From Mesorhizobium loti CJ3sym (GTDB lineage: Bacteria; Pseudomonadota; Alphaproteobacteria; Rhizobiales; Rhizobiaceae), in the NCBI RefSeq assembly GCF_000472785.1, contig NZ_AXAL01000018.1, forward strand, positions 62,001 through 126,000: a stretch of 64,000 nucleotides of DNA, in the 5' to 3' direction. The number at the start of each line of letters is the position of its first letter. Position 1 is the first letter of the stretch. A program made the translations under genes and the position numbers. The notes under the pieces were generated by a model. It did no database searches and had not been told where the DNA came from. It was given only the letters and a program-made list of their open reading frames with translations. Positions 45,053 through 52,847 of this stretch are shown here, one piece after another.

Positions 45053-45697
45053 TCATAGTTCCTGTTCGATTTCGTCTTCCGCGCCGCCCTCAGCACCCTC
45101 GGGTGCATCATCAGGCTCGCCGCGGCGTTTCTTGGCTTCCTTGCGTTCCCGGTTGTCCTTCGACAGGGCCTCACGGATGAGGTCGTCGGTCAGGATCAGC
45201 CGCACATCGGCGATCGCGTCATAGGGAACGCGCACCGTCGGCTCCTCGCCATAGGCCGCCTTGTCGCGCTCGATCAGCACGTCGTCCTCGCCGGCCTCGG
45301 CAATCTTGCCCTTGAAGCGCTTGCGGTCGGCGACAACGATCGATGTTTCCATCTTTACCAAATGACCGGTCCAGGTCACGAAATCCGATTTGCGGACCAG
45401 CGGCCGGTCGATACCGGGCGAAGAGACTTCGAGGTGATAGGCCTTTTCGATCGGGTCATCGACGTCGAGCGCCGGTGACACCGCGCGGCTGACCTCTTCG
45501 CAATCCTCGACGGTCATGGTGCCGTCCTCACGTTCAGCCATGATCTGCAGCGTCAGCCCGTTCTGGCCGGACAGATGCACGCGCACGAGGCGAAAGCCGA
45601 TGCCGCGCAGCACCGGCTGGACGATCAGCGCAATGCGTGCATCGATGCCGCTTTCGCGGATGATGCGGTCGTCACCTTCGCTTGCCGTTGCAGTCAT
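45053..45697 (-). CDS. rimP: Ribosome maturation factor RimP
   Basis: The 214-residue protein acts late in 30S maturation. It has the RimP core GFRLVRVHLSGQNGLTLQIMAER, with MTVEDCEEVSRAVSPALDVDDPI and YHLEVSSPGIDRPLVRKSDF, and a C-terminal SH3-like domain. The last 40 residues are a charged extension (RKEAKKRRGEPDDAPEG). ATG 45697 (MTATASEG) is chosen within a longer open frame that reaches 46006. It is the first gene of the nine-gene operon ending at pnp; a hairpin repeat lies 41 bases upstream. Confidence 0.93.
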   Translation of the reverse strand: MTATASEGDDRIIRESGIDARIALIVQPVLRGIGFRLVRVHLSGQNGLTLQIMAEREDGTMTVEDCEEVSRAVSPALDVDDPIEKAYHLEVSSPGIDRPLVRKSDFVTWTGHLVKMETSIVVADRKRFKGKIAEAGEDDVLIERDKAAYGEEPTVRVPYDAIADVRLILTDDLIREALSKDNRERKEAKKRRGEPDDAPEGAEGGAEDEIEQEL

Positions 45698-46047
45698 CAA
45701 TTGCCTGTCGTTCGTTTCGCAACGTTCTTTAGTTTGCGCATCGGAACCATCCGAAAACCGCTTCGCACTTTTCGGTCCGATGCACCCGGCAGGTAACAAA
45801 AAAGAGCGGGACCGGGTGGACCCACTCTTCGTCATACCGACCAAGAATTTGAGGATGATATAAACGAACACGGCCTGTGTTTCAAGCCCGCCGTGGCGGG
45901 CCGGCAAAAGCCCTGACAGCTTCAGCATTGCTCCAGGCGCATGGCCCCCATGCGGCAATCCCCCTGTGAGAGCCTGCAGAGCGCTCTTATTTGTTAGCCA
46001 CGACACGAACAGAAAGAACGCGCGGTGGCGCGCGAAAGGACAAGATC
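45698..46047. other. Divergent region between rimP and the small protein gene
   Basis: The 350-base gap should hold the promoters of the rimP operon (minus) and of the small gene at 46048 (plus). It contains the hairpin repeat at 45738-45783. I could not pick a clear -35/-10 pair and see no further gene or tRNA. Confidence 0.5.
45738..45783. repeat. Intergenic hairpin repeat, GCATCGG type
   Basis: Outer arms GCATCGG (45738-45744) and CCGATGC (45777-45783) enclose an inner 7-base stem CCGAAAA / TTTTCGG (45751-45757 and 45769-45775) around the 11-base loop CCGCTTCGCAC. Both stems are perfect. The loop follows the same CCG...CAC pattern as the repeats at 16408, 22413, 46251 and 53930. Confidence 0.75.
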
Positions 46048-46212
46048 ATGAGCAACCGCAGAATATTTTCCGCCCTGGGCGATCTCTTCACCACATTCGG
46101 CAGCGCCGTCGCCGCATCGCGCGCCGTGGAAGCCGGCCGCAAGCCACGCGCGGACGATTTGCGCACGCTCGGCATGGATCCGGCCATCTTCAACAGGATC
46201 GGCCGTTTCTGA
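46048..46212 (+). CDS. Small conserved basic protein, function unknown
   Basis: The 54-residue product starts MSNRRIFSALGDLFTTFGSA, continues VAASRAVEAGRKPRADDLRT and ends LGMDPAIFNRIGRF. ATG 46048 has AAAGGA 7 bases upstream. The layout (short amphipathic N-terminus, basic middle, then an LGxDPxxFxxI-type C-terminus) recalls small DUF1127-like proteins that are abundant in rhizobia, but I cannot assign it firmly. It is flanked by two hairpin repeats (45738 and 46251). Confidence 0.65.
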   Translation: MSNRRIFSALGDLFTTFGSAVAASRAVEAGRKPRADDLRTLGMDPAIFNRIGRF

Positions 46213-46250
46213 AAATCCGGCGATAGGTGCCGTAGACTCTTTGTTTTGAC

Positions 46251-46294
46251 GCAATTCCGGACGGAAAACCGTTACACACTTTTCCTGGAATTGC
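46251..46294. repeat. Intergenic hairpin repeat, GCAATTCC type
   Basis: Outer arms GCAATTCC (46251-46258) and GGAATTGC (46287-46294) enclose GGAAAA / TTTTCC (46263-46268 and 46280-46285) around the loop CCGTTACACAC. It sits between the small protein gene and the end of trmB (convergent) and may serve as a terminator. It is the simple form of the element at 22413, in the opposite orientation. Confidence 0.75.
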
Positions 46295-46304
46295 TTCAGG
46301 GCGC

Positions 46305-47006
46305 CTATTTCCTGATAAAGGTAAGATAGGCTGGCCTGCGGCCCTCACGAATGGCTTTCGCCTCGTAACGCGTGCCCGGCCAGCCATCGTAAGGGCGATG
46401 CCAGTCGGCCGCTTCCGCTGCATGCCATGCGAAAGCGCCATGTGCCCGGCAATGCAGCAAGGTCCAGTTCACATACGTGTCGATATCGGACGCGAAGCGG
46501 AATCTTGAGCCCGGCTTGAGGACGCGCGCGAAACGGTCGAGATTGACCGGGCCGACGAAACGCCGCTTCCAGTGCTTCTTCTTCGGCCAGGGATCCGGGT
46601 AGAGAAGATCAATGCCATCGAGCGAGGCTTGCGGCAGCCAGTCGAGCAATTGCGTGGCATCGTCATCAAAGACACGCAAATTGGCCAGCGGCCTTTGCCG
46701 CACCGCCATCATCATCTTGGCCATGCCATTGACGAAGGGCTCGACGCCGATGAAGCCGGTTGTCGGTGCTTCGAGCGCGCGGTGCAGAAGATGCTCGCCG
46801 CCACCAAAGCCGATCTCGAGCCTGACTGCCGAAACGTCAATTTCAAACAGAGTGCGCAGATCGGGCGGCGCTTCAGCCTTCAGATCGAGGCCATAGGCGC
46901 CGAGGCCGCTTTCCAACGCCGCCGCCTGCTGCGGACGCACCGGCTTGCCACGCCGACGACCGAAGAAGGCTTCGGTCGCACGGCTTGGCCTGTCTTGCGG
47001 GCTCAT
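46305..47006 (-). CDS. trmB: tRNA (guanine-N7-)-methyltransferase TrmB
   Basis: The 233-residue SAM-dependent enzyme methylates G46 in the tRNA variable loop. The SAM-binding segment is LEIGFGGGEHLLHRAL, and the catalytic segment is LLYPDPWPKKKHWKRRFV, the TrmB signature. The C-terminal DGWPGTRYEAKAIREGRRPAYLTF is also typical. The ATG at 47006 has a weak ribosome site; a TTG at 47018 is possible. It lies 26 bases after metK. Confidence 0.95.
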   Translation of the reverse strand: MSPQDRPSRATEAFFGRRRGKPVRPQQAAALESGLGAYGLDLKAEAPPDLRTLFEIDVSAVRLEIGFGGGEHLLHRALEAPTTGFIGVEPFVNGMAKMMMAVRQRPLANLRVFDDDATQLLDWLPQASLDGIDLLYPDPWPKKKHWKRRFVGPVNLDRFARVLKPGSRFRFASDIDTYVNWTLLHCRAHGAFAWHAAEAADWHRPYDGWPGTRYEAKAIREGRRPAYLTFIRK

Positions 47007-47032
47007 CGGGTGGAGCAAGGCCGTCGTGGCGC

Positions 47033-48298
47033 TCAGGCCGCGACAGCATCCTTGAGCGCCTTGGCGAGATCGGTCTTTTCCCAGGAGAAAGACCCATCAC
47101 GGCCGGCCTTGCGGCCGAAATGGCCGTAGGAGGACGTTTTGGCGTAGATCGGCTTGTTGAGGTCGAGATGGCGGCGGATGCCTGACGGCGACAGGTCCAT
47201 CACGGTGCGCAGCGCGTCCTCGAGCTTTGCCTCATCGACCTTGCCGGTGCCATGCAGGTCGACATAGACCGATAAAGGCTGGGCGACGCCGATGGCGTAG
47301 GAAAGCTGGATGGTGCAGCGGTCGGCAAGCTTCGCCGCCACGACATTCTTGGCTAGGTAGCGCGCCGCGTAAGCCGCCGATCGGTCGACCTTGGTGGTGT
47401 CCTTGCCGGAGAAGGCGCCGCCGCCATGGGGGGCAGCACCGCCATAGGTGTCGACGATGATCTTGCGGCCGGTAAGGCCGGCGTCACCGTCCGGCCCGCC
47501 GATGACGAACTTGCCGGTCGGGTTGATGTACCACATGCAATCGTCGGCGATCTTGAGGTCGCCCAATGCCTCGCGGATGTATGGCTCTACGACCTTGCGG
47601 ACCTTGTTGGAATCCCAGGTGGCGTCGAGATGCTGGGTCGACAGCACGATCTGCGTTGCCTCGGCGGCCTTGCCGTCGATGTAGCGGACGGTGACCTGGC
47701 TCTTGGCGTCCGGCCCGAGCTTGCCGGCCTCGCCGTTGTTTTCGTGGCGGGCGGCGGCGAGCAGCTCGAGGATCTTGTGGCTGTAATAGATCGGCGCCGG
47801 CATCAGGTCCGGCGTCTCGCGGCAGGCATAGCCGAACATGATGCCCTGGTCGCCGGCACCTTCCTCGCCCTGGCGGTCGGACGCGTTGTCGACGCCCTGG
47901 CCGATGTCCGGCGACTGGCCGTGCAGCAGAACCTCGATCTTGGCCGTCTTCCAGTGGAAACCGGCCTGCTCATAGCCGATCTCGCGAATCGCCTTGCGGG
48001 CGACCGACTTGAACTTGGCTGGGTTGATGATCGAATGTCCGGCCGCATCCTTGAGGATATTGCCGGCCTTGTCCTTCTTCAGCAGCGTCTCGGGAACGCG
48101 CACCTCGCCGGCGATGACGACGCGGTTGGTGGTCGCCAGCGTCTCGCAGGCAACACGGACTTTCCATGGGTCCATGCCGGTCTTCTTGGCTTCACGGTAG
48201 ACCAGATCGACGATCTCGTCGGAGATCCGGTCACAGACTTTGTCGGGATGGCCCTCGGCAACGGATTCCGAGGTAAAGAAGTAGTTCTGCCGCGTCAC
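47033..48298 (-). CDS. metK: S-adenosylmethionine synthetase MetK
   Basis: The 421-residue enzyme makes SAM from methionine and ATP. The N-terminus YFFTSESVAEGHPDKVCDRISD, GDQGIMFGYACRETPDLMPAP (signature 1) and GGGAFSGKDTTKVDRSAAYAARY (signature 2, P-loop-like) are intact. The start is GTG 48298, with GAGGGG 9 bases upstream. It has its own promoter-like site and a hairpin in the short leader. trmB follows and consumes SAM. Confidence 0.97.
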   Translation of the reverse strand: MTRQNYFFTSESVAEGHPDKVCDRISDEIVDLVYREAKKTGMDPWKVRVACETLATTNRVVIAGEVRVPETLLKKDKAGNILKDAAGHSIINPAKFKSVARKAIREIGYEQAGFHWKTAKIEVLLHGQSPDIGQGVDNASDRQGEEGAGDQGIMFGYACRETPDLMPAPIYYSHKILELLAAARHENNGEAGKLGPDAKSQVTVRYIDGKAAEATQIVLSTQHLDATWDSNKVRKVVEPYIREALGDLKIADDCMWYINPTGKFVIGGPDGDAGLTGRKIIVDTYGGAAPHGGGAFSGKDTTKVDRSAAYAARYLAKNVVAAKLADRCTIQLSYAIGVAQPLSVYVDLHGTGKVDEAKLEDALRTVMDLSPSGIRRHLDLNKPIYAKTSSYGHFGRKAGRDGSFSWEKTDLAKALKDAVAA

Positions 48299-48313
48299 GG
48301 GTGTCCCCTCTTG

Positions 48314-48337
48314 AAAAACGATCGGCAGGCTGCCGAT
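48314..48337 (-). promoter_or_regulatory. Terminator-like hairpin in the metK leader
   Basis: On the minus strand ATCGGCA-GCC-TGCCGAT is followed by CGTTTTTC. The U-run abuts the metK ribosome site (GAGGGG), 22 bases before the start codon. There is no room for a promoter between it and metK, so it is either a leaky terminator for praR or an attenuator in metK mRNA. Confidence 0.6.
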
Positions 48338-48351
48338 TTTGGCGCGCCACG

Positions 48352-48380
48352 TGTTAGCGGGGCAAAGCGCCGCTCGTCAA
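48352..48380 (-). promoter_or_regulatory. Candidate metK promoter
   Basis: TTGACG (48380-48375), a 17-base spacer and CTAACA (48357-48352) lie 54 bases upstream of the metK start. Transcription would begin close to 48345, placing the leader hairpin within the first 35 nucleotides of the message. Confidence 0.5.
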
Positions 48381-48466
48381 GCGTTGCCGCCATTCTGGCA
48401 CGACTGTCGATGTCGATATCTTGTGCCACCGGCGGCAAACGCCGCCGGCTCGAGGCGCATTGAGGG

Positions 48467-48886
48467 TCAGTCGAGATCGTCGGCGGCGAGCGACTTCACC
48501 AGGTCGATGATCCTGCGGCGCACCTTGACGTCGGCGATCTTGACGAACGCCCGGTTGAGTTGAAGGCCTTCGGGACTGCCGCAGAACTCGACGGCGAAAG
48601 CCATCGACGCATCCTCCGAAAATCCACGGCCGGCCACCGCTTCCTGGCCCGGCGCATCCTCGAAAAAGAAGGCGACGGGCACGCCTAGTATGGAGGCAAT
48701 CGCCTGCAGCCGGCTGGCGCCGACGCGATTGGTGCCCTTTTCATATTTCTGGATCTGTTGAAATGTGATGCCGAGATTCTCGCCCAGCTTTTCCTGGCTC
48801 ATTCCGAGCATGTTGCGCCGAAGCCGGACGCGACTTCCAACGTGGATGTCGATGGGATTCGGTTTCTTCTTGTTTTCTTCTGTCAT
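48467..48886 (-). CDS. praR: XRE-family regulator, PraR/PhrR-like
   Basis: This 139-residue DNA-binding protein starts at ATG 48886, after GAGGAAAA. It has an HTH_3 domain: VGSRVRLRRNMLGMSQEKLGENLGITFQQIQKYEKGTNRVGASRLQAIASILGVP (about 17-70). A short acidic middle and a C-terminal IDLVKSLAADD complete it. Rhizobial PraR/PhrR regulators of acid stress, adhesion and quorum sensing have this layout and this position between lnt and metK. The name is by similarity I recall, not a search. Confidence 0.8.
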   Translation of the reverse strand: MTEENKKKPNPIDIHVGSRVRLRRNMLGMSQEKLGENLGITFQQIQKYEKGTNRVGASRLQAIASILGVPVAFFFEDAPGQEAVAGRGFSEDASMAFAVEFCGSPEGLQLNRAFVKIADVKVRRRIIDLVKSLAADDLD

Positions 48887-49025
48887 TTTTTCCTCGCCGA
48901 ATTTTTTCGGCTTTGTGATTTTTTTCTCGCCCAAAAAATGCCGGAGGCGACTGCCCCAACAGAACGATCCACCAGCTTCGAGAAATTTTCAGGCGATACA
49001 GTATGAGTTTCTAATGTGTCGACTG

Positions 49026-50618
49026 TCAATTCACCCGTAGCCTTTGCCTTACGTTCAACAGCGCCCCGACCAGCGCAAACAGCAACATGATCAGCATTCC
49101 GTTAATGCGCCGCTGACTGGGGGAAACTACACTCTGTCCGGAAATCGGCACCTTCACATCGATGGCCCCGCGCGCGTCGATCGCCAGCGCGTCGACGACG
49201 CGGCCATGTGGGTCGACGACGGCCGAGATGCCGTTGTTGGCAGCACGCAGCAAGGGCAATCCGTTCTCCACCGCGCGAATCTGGGCCTGCCTGAAATGCT
49301 GATACGGTCCCGGCGTGTCGCCGAACCACGCATCATTGGTAACGTTCACAATAAGCTGCGCTGACGTAGCGTCAACTGCCACAAGATCGGGGAAGATCAC
49401 CTCATAACAGATAAATGGCAGGGCACGGATGCCGCCCGGCAGCGTGATGGCGTGGCGCTCGTTGCCGGCGGCGAACGTCACCGGTCCGGCGACAAGCTGT
49501 GCGATGCCGAAACGGTTGAACAGGTCGGTGAAAGGCAGGTATTCGCCGAACGGCACCAGATGGACCTTGTCGACGGCGTCAGCGATTTCGCCCTTGTCAT
49601 TGATCGCCACCACGGAGTTGTAATAGCGGCTGTCGGTGCCGGCCGCCGAGCCGCCTTCCTCGCGAACGACGCCGGCGATCAGCATCTGGCCGTCGGCCAG
49701 CATGTCGCCCAGCGCCGTCAGCGCGTCCGGGCGTTCGGTGAAGAGGAATGGCACGGAGGTTTCCGGCCAAAGAATGAGCTGTGGCTTGCCGTGACCGGGG
49801 TCCGGCGCCTTGGCGGACAGACCCAGCAAGGTGGCGAAGATGCGGTCGCGCACCGAAGCGTCCCATTTTTCACTGAGGTCGACGGCCGGCTGGACGATGC
49901 GGACATCCAGGCTGCGCTCGGCCGGCTTTTCAGGGGCGGCAAGCCTGACATAGCCGAAGCCGACATGGGCCGCGGCCAGCGCGACGAACAGAGCCGCGCC
50001 CAGGCGAAGATGCCGGCGCGCCGCCAGCAGTGCGGGCAGCGCGAAGACGAACACGGCAAGCGCGTTCATGCCGATCATGCCGGTCACCGATACGCTCTGC
50101 ATCATCAGAGGCACTGGCATTGCCGCGTAGCCGATGGCATTCCAGGGAAAACCGGTGAACAGGAAGCCGCGCAGCCACTCCGTCAGCCCGAAGCCGAACG
50201 CAAGGGCGGCGATGCGGCCGATATCGCTGCTCCACAGCAGCCGGGCGACCATCGTTGCGAAGCCATAGAAAAAGGCGAGCGCAAAGGGAATGCCGACCAC
50301 GGCGAAGGGCAGCGCCCAGGCAAAATCATCGGCCTCGACCAGCAGCGCCGAGCCGATCCACCAGAGGCCGGCGAGGAAATAGCCGAAACCGAACCACCAG
50401 CCGACGGCGAAGGCCGGCCGCAGGCGCCGGAACAGGCTGCCCGAGGCTTCGCCAGTCGCGCCGTCGAGCAGCCAGACCAACAGCGGAAACGAGATGAAGC
50501 AGGCGGCGAAGAAATCGTAAGGCGCCTGGCCAAGTACCGCCAGCGCTCCGGCAAGAAACGCCACAAGCGCACGCCGCCAACCCCAAAGCAGAATTATCCG
50601 GCCGGCCAGGCGCTCCAT
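49026..50618 (-). CDS. lnt: Apolipoprotein N-acyltransferase Lnt
   Basis: The 530-residue inner-membrane enzyme transfers the third acyl chain to lipoproteins. The N-terminal half has about seven membrane segments. The C-terminal half is a nitrilase-type domain with catalytic Glu286 (LILWPETSVPF), Lys351 (DKVHLVPFGEYLP) and Cys404 (PFICYEVIFP). It ends in a last membrane segment. ATG 50618 (MERLAGRIIL) is chosen over a long upstream frame. It serves the Tad lipoproteins and others. Confidence 0.96.
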   Translation of the reverse strand: MERLAGRIILLWGWRRALVAFLAGALAVLGQAPYDFFAACFISFPLLVWLLDGATGEASGSLFRRLRPAFAVGWWFGFGYFLAGLWWIGSALLVEADDFAWALPFAVVGIPFALAFFYGFATMVARLLWSSDIGRIAALAFGFGLTEWLRGFLFTGFPWNAIGYAAMPVPLMMQSVSVTGMIGMNALAVFVFALPALLAARRHLRLGAALFVALAAAHVGFGYVRLAAPEKPAERSLDVRIVQPAVDLSEKWDASVRDRIFATLLGLSAKAPDPGHGKPQLILWPETSVPFLFTERPDALTALGDMLADGQMLIAGVVREEGGSAAGTDSRYYNSVVAINDKGEIADAVDKVHLVPFGEYLPFTDLFNRFGIAQLVAGPVTFAAGNERHAITLPGGIRALPFICYEVIFPDLVAVDATSAQLIVNVTNDAWFGDTPGPYQHFRQAQIRAVENGLPLLRAANNGISAVVDPHGRVVDALAIDARGAIDVKVPISGQSVVSPSQRRINGMLIMLLFALVGALLNVRQRLRVN

Positions 50619-50718
50619 GCAAACTTCCGAGTCGCGCGAATCAGGAGGCCAAGATTTATCAGGCCGCGCTCCGCGCTCCAAACGCCGGCCGGTCAGCGGC
50701 CACGTCCCGAGCGCCGCT

Positions 50719-51189
50719 CTACCCGTGCCAGCCCTCGATGCGCAGGCCGCCCAGCCGTTCGGCCTCTTCACGGGAAACCGAGCGGATGGGCTGGCTGAAG
50801 GTCCAGACATGGCCCTCGGGATCGCGGGCCCGGTACTGGCGTTCACCGTAGAACTGGTCCGCCGGTTCCTGGATTATGGCAGCACCCGCTGTCCGCGCCT
50901 GCTCGCAATGCGCATCCAGGCCGTCCTTCAGCCTGACATAGACCGATTGCGTGTTCTTGCCCGCGACCGAGGCGGGACTTGCGACATAGTCGGCCCATTC
51001 GGAATCGACGATGATGGTACACTCGCCAAACCGCATCTCGGAATGGACGAGCTTTCCGTCGGCGTCGCTGACCACCATGCTGCGCTCGAAACCGAAAGCC
51101 GCTTCAAGCCACGCTAGCGCCGCACGAGGATCCCTGTAGAAGACGCCTGAGCCCAGACTTGCGTGCTTGAACGGGTCGTCGATGGTCAT
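50719..51189 (-). CDS. VOC (glyoxalase/bleomycin resistance) family protein
   Basis: The 156-residue protein has paired beta-alpha-beta-beta-beta modules: GSGVFYRDPRAALAWLEAAFGF and VHSEMRFGECTIIVD, then TQSVYVRLKDGLDAHCEQARTAGAAIIQEP and YGERQYRARDPEGHVWTFSQ. This resembles the PhnB-like subset of the superfamily. Substrate is unknown. ATG 51189 lies 16 bases after the CorC-like gene. It is an extra gene within the usual corC-lnt order. Confidence 0.85.
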   Translation of the reverse strand: MTIDDPFKHASLGSGVFYRDPRAALAWLEAAFGFERSMVVSDADGKLVHSEMRFGECTIIVDSEWADYVASPASVAGKNTQSVYVRLKDGLDAHCEQARTAGAAIIQEPADQFYGERQYRARDPEGHVWTFSQPIRSVSREEAERLGGLRIEGWHG

Positions 51190-51205
51190 CGGCTGAGCGA
51201 AATGC

Positions 51206-52300
51206 TCACGCCTGCTCGGTGCGGGCCGTGGCGCGCCGGCGGCGCTCGCCCTTCTGGCTCTGCACGATACGCACGCGCTTGACGCGGCGCGGATCGGCAT
51301 CGAGGACATGGAATTCGAAGCCCGGAATGGCCTGCACCACCTCGCCACGCGCGGGCACGCGGCCGAGCGTGTTGAAGATCATGCCACCGATCGTGTCAAC
51401 ATATTCGCCATGCTCGCCGGCGGCGAAATCCTCGCCGATCATCTTGGCGACGTCGTCGATCTCGGCCTTGCCGTCGACAATGAACACGCCGTCGCCGGCC
51501 TGGGTGATCATCGGCTCGTCGTCATCATGCTCGTCCTCGATGTCGCCGACGACCATCTCGACAATGTCCTCAAGCGAGACAAGGCCGTCCGTACCGCCAT
51601 ATTCATCGATGACGAGCGCCATCTGCGTGCGCGTCGTCTGCATGCGGCCCATCAGGTCGGAGGCAAGCATCGACGGTGGCACGAACAGAACCTGGCGGAT
51701 CAGGTTGAGGTCGCCAATGGTGCGCGCGAGATCGACCTGGGCGAGATCCAGTTGCGTGGCGACGGGATTTTTCCTGGTCGTGCGACCCTTCTTGACGCGC
51801 GCGAGCTTGGTGATGTGGGCCAGCACGTCGCGGATATGAACCATGCCACGCGGATCATCGAGCGTCTCGGAATAGACCGGCATGCGGGAGTGGCCGGATT
51901 GTTCGAAAGTGCCCAAGAGGTCGCCGAGCGTCGTGGTGATCTCGATCGCCTCGATGTCGGCGCGCGGCACCATGACGTCCTCGACGCGCACCTCGCGCAG
52001 TCGCAGGATGTTGTTGAGCATGGCGCGCTCGCCGGGCGAAAAGGATTCGGCGTCGCTGGTGGTCTCGGCCAGCGCGCCGGCGATTTCCTCGCGCAAGCTG
52101 GTTCCGTTGCGTTGCCTGAAGAGGCCGATTACGCGGTCGAACAAGGAGGGGCCGGCAGGCGAAGGCTCGCTGGCAGCGCTGCCGGTGTTGGCAACACCAG
52201 GGGTAACGGTACTCGGACTTGATCCCTCTTCCGACGTATCGGAAGCCTCGGGGGGACTGCCGGCGTCGGGGCGGGCGGCAGTTTCTGGTTTGTCGTTCAT
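51206..52300 (-). CDS. corC: HlyC/CorC family protein with CBS and transporter-associated domains
   Basis: The 364-residue cytosolic protein has a variable N-terminus (acidic, Ser/Pro-rich, 1-60). A CBS pair follows (MVPRADIEAIEITTTLGDLLGTFEQSGHSRMPVY and PPSMLASDLMGRMQTTRTQMALVIDEYGG), then a CorC_HlyC domain (GDGVFIVDGKAEIDDVAKMIG). YbeX/CorC proteins are linked to ribosome quality and magnesium homeostasis. It follows ybeY by 27 bases, the normal neighbour. The name CorC does not imply a direct link with corA. Confidence 0.92.
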   Translation of the reverse strand: MNDKPETAARPDAGSPPEASDTSEEGSSPSTVTPGVANTGSAASEPSPAGPSLFDRVIGLFRQRNGTSLREEIAGALAETTSDAESFSPGERAMLNNILRLREVRVEDVMVPRADIEAIEITTTLGDLLGTFEQSGHSRMPVYSETLDDPRGMVHIRDVLAHITKLARVKKGRTTRKNPVATQLDLAQVDLARTIGDLNLIRQVLFVPPSMLASDLMGRMQTTRTQMALVIDEYGGTDGLVSLEDIVEMVVGDIEDEHDDDEPMITQAGDGVFIVDGKAEIDDVAKMIGEDFAAGEHGEYVDTIGGMIFNTLGRVPARGEVVQAIPGFEFHVLDADPRRVKRVRIVQSQKGERRRRATARTEQA

Positions 52301-52327
52301 CGTCGTCCGGTCAATTGTCAGATGTAG

Positions 52328-52828
52328 TTACGCGTAGGGATCGGGAATGGCAAGCCTTGCAAGCGCTGCGCGTTCGATGGCCTCCATCTCCTCGGCCTCG
52401 GCGTCGGTCTCGTGATCATGGCCCAGCAAATGCAGCAGGCCATGGATAACGAGATGGGTGATATGGTTCTGCACCGGCTTGTCTTCCAGTACCGCTTCGC
52501 GTGAAACCGTTTCGGCGGCGAGCACGATATCGCCCAGCATCGGCGGCAGTGGGCCGCCTTTGGGAAAAGAAAAAGCCGGGAAAGACAGGACGTTGGTGGG
52601 TTTGTCCTTACCACGCCAGCCGGCGTTGAGGGTACGGATATGTGCGTCGTCGGAAAAGACGATGCTGAGTTCGGAACGGCCGGTCACGCCGGTCTCGGCA
52701 AAAGCAGCATCAACCGCGCGATCGACCAGTCGCGTCAGGCTTGCCTCATCAGGCCAGTCGCCCGCCTCGACCGATATATCGATGTCGACGGGGGGATACC
52801 CGTCGCCGGATATTTTGTCCTCAGGCAT
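52328..52828 (-). CDS. ybeY: Endoribonuclease YbeY
   Basis: The 166-residue metal-dependent RNase is needed for 16S rRNA 3'-end maturation. The zinc motif HGLLHLLGHDHETD (H-G-x-L-H-L-x-G-H-D-H) is intact, and IRTLNAGWRGKDKPTNVLSFP is the other family motif. It is translated 19 bases after phoH and before the CorC-like gene, as in most bacteria. Confidence 0.95.
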   Translation of the reverse strand: MPEDKISGDGYPPVDIDISVEAGDWPDEASLTRLVDRAVDAAFAETGVTGRSELSIVFSDDAHIRTLNAGWRGKDKPTNVLSFPAFSFPKGGPLPPMLGDIVLAAETVSREAVLEDKPVQNHITHLVIHGLLHLLGHDHETDAEAEEMEAIERAALARLAIPDPYA

Positions 52829-52847
52829 GAAGCCGCATCGTCAAAAA

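Noticed and set aside
43391..45058. 555-codon plus-strand open frame
   Set aside because: It is antisense to nusA; it repeats Asp/Gly/Leu-rich segments mirrored from NusA and has no start signal.
48299..48466. SAM riboswitch upstream of metK
   Set aside because: The leader predicted from the promoter is only about 45 bases and holds one simple hairpin. I see no SAM-I, SAM-II or SAM-V type conserved core.
49452..50798. 448-codon plus-strand open frame
   Set aside because: It is antisense to lnt and is rich in Arg and Gln; Lnt keeps its Glu-Lys-Cys triad on the other strand.
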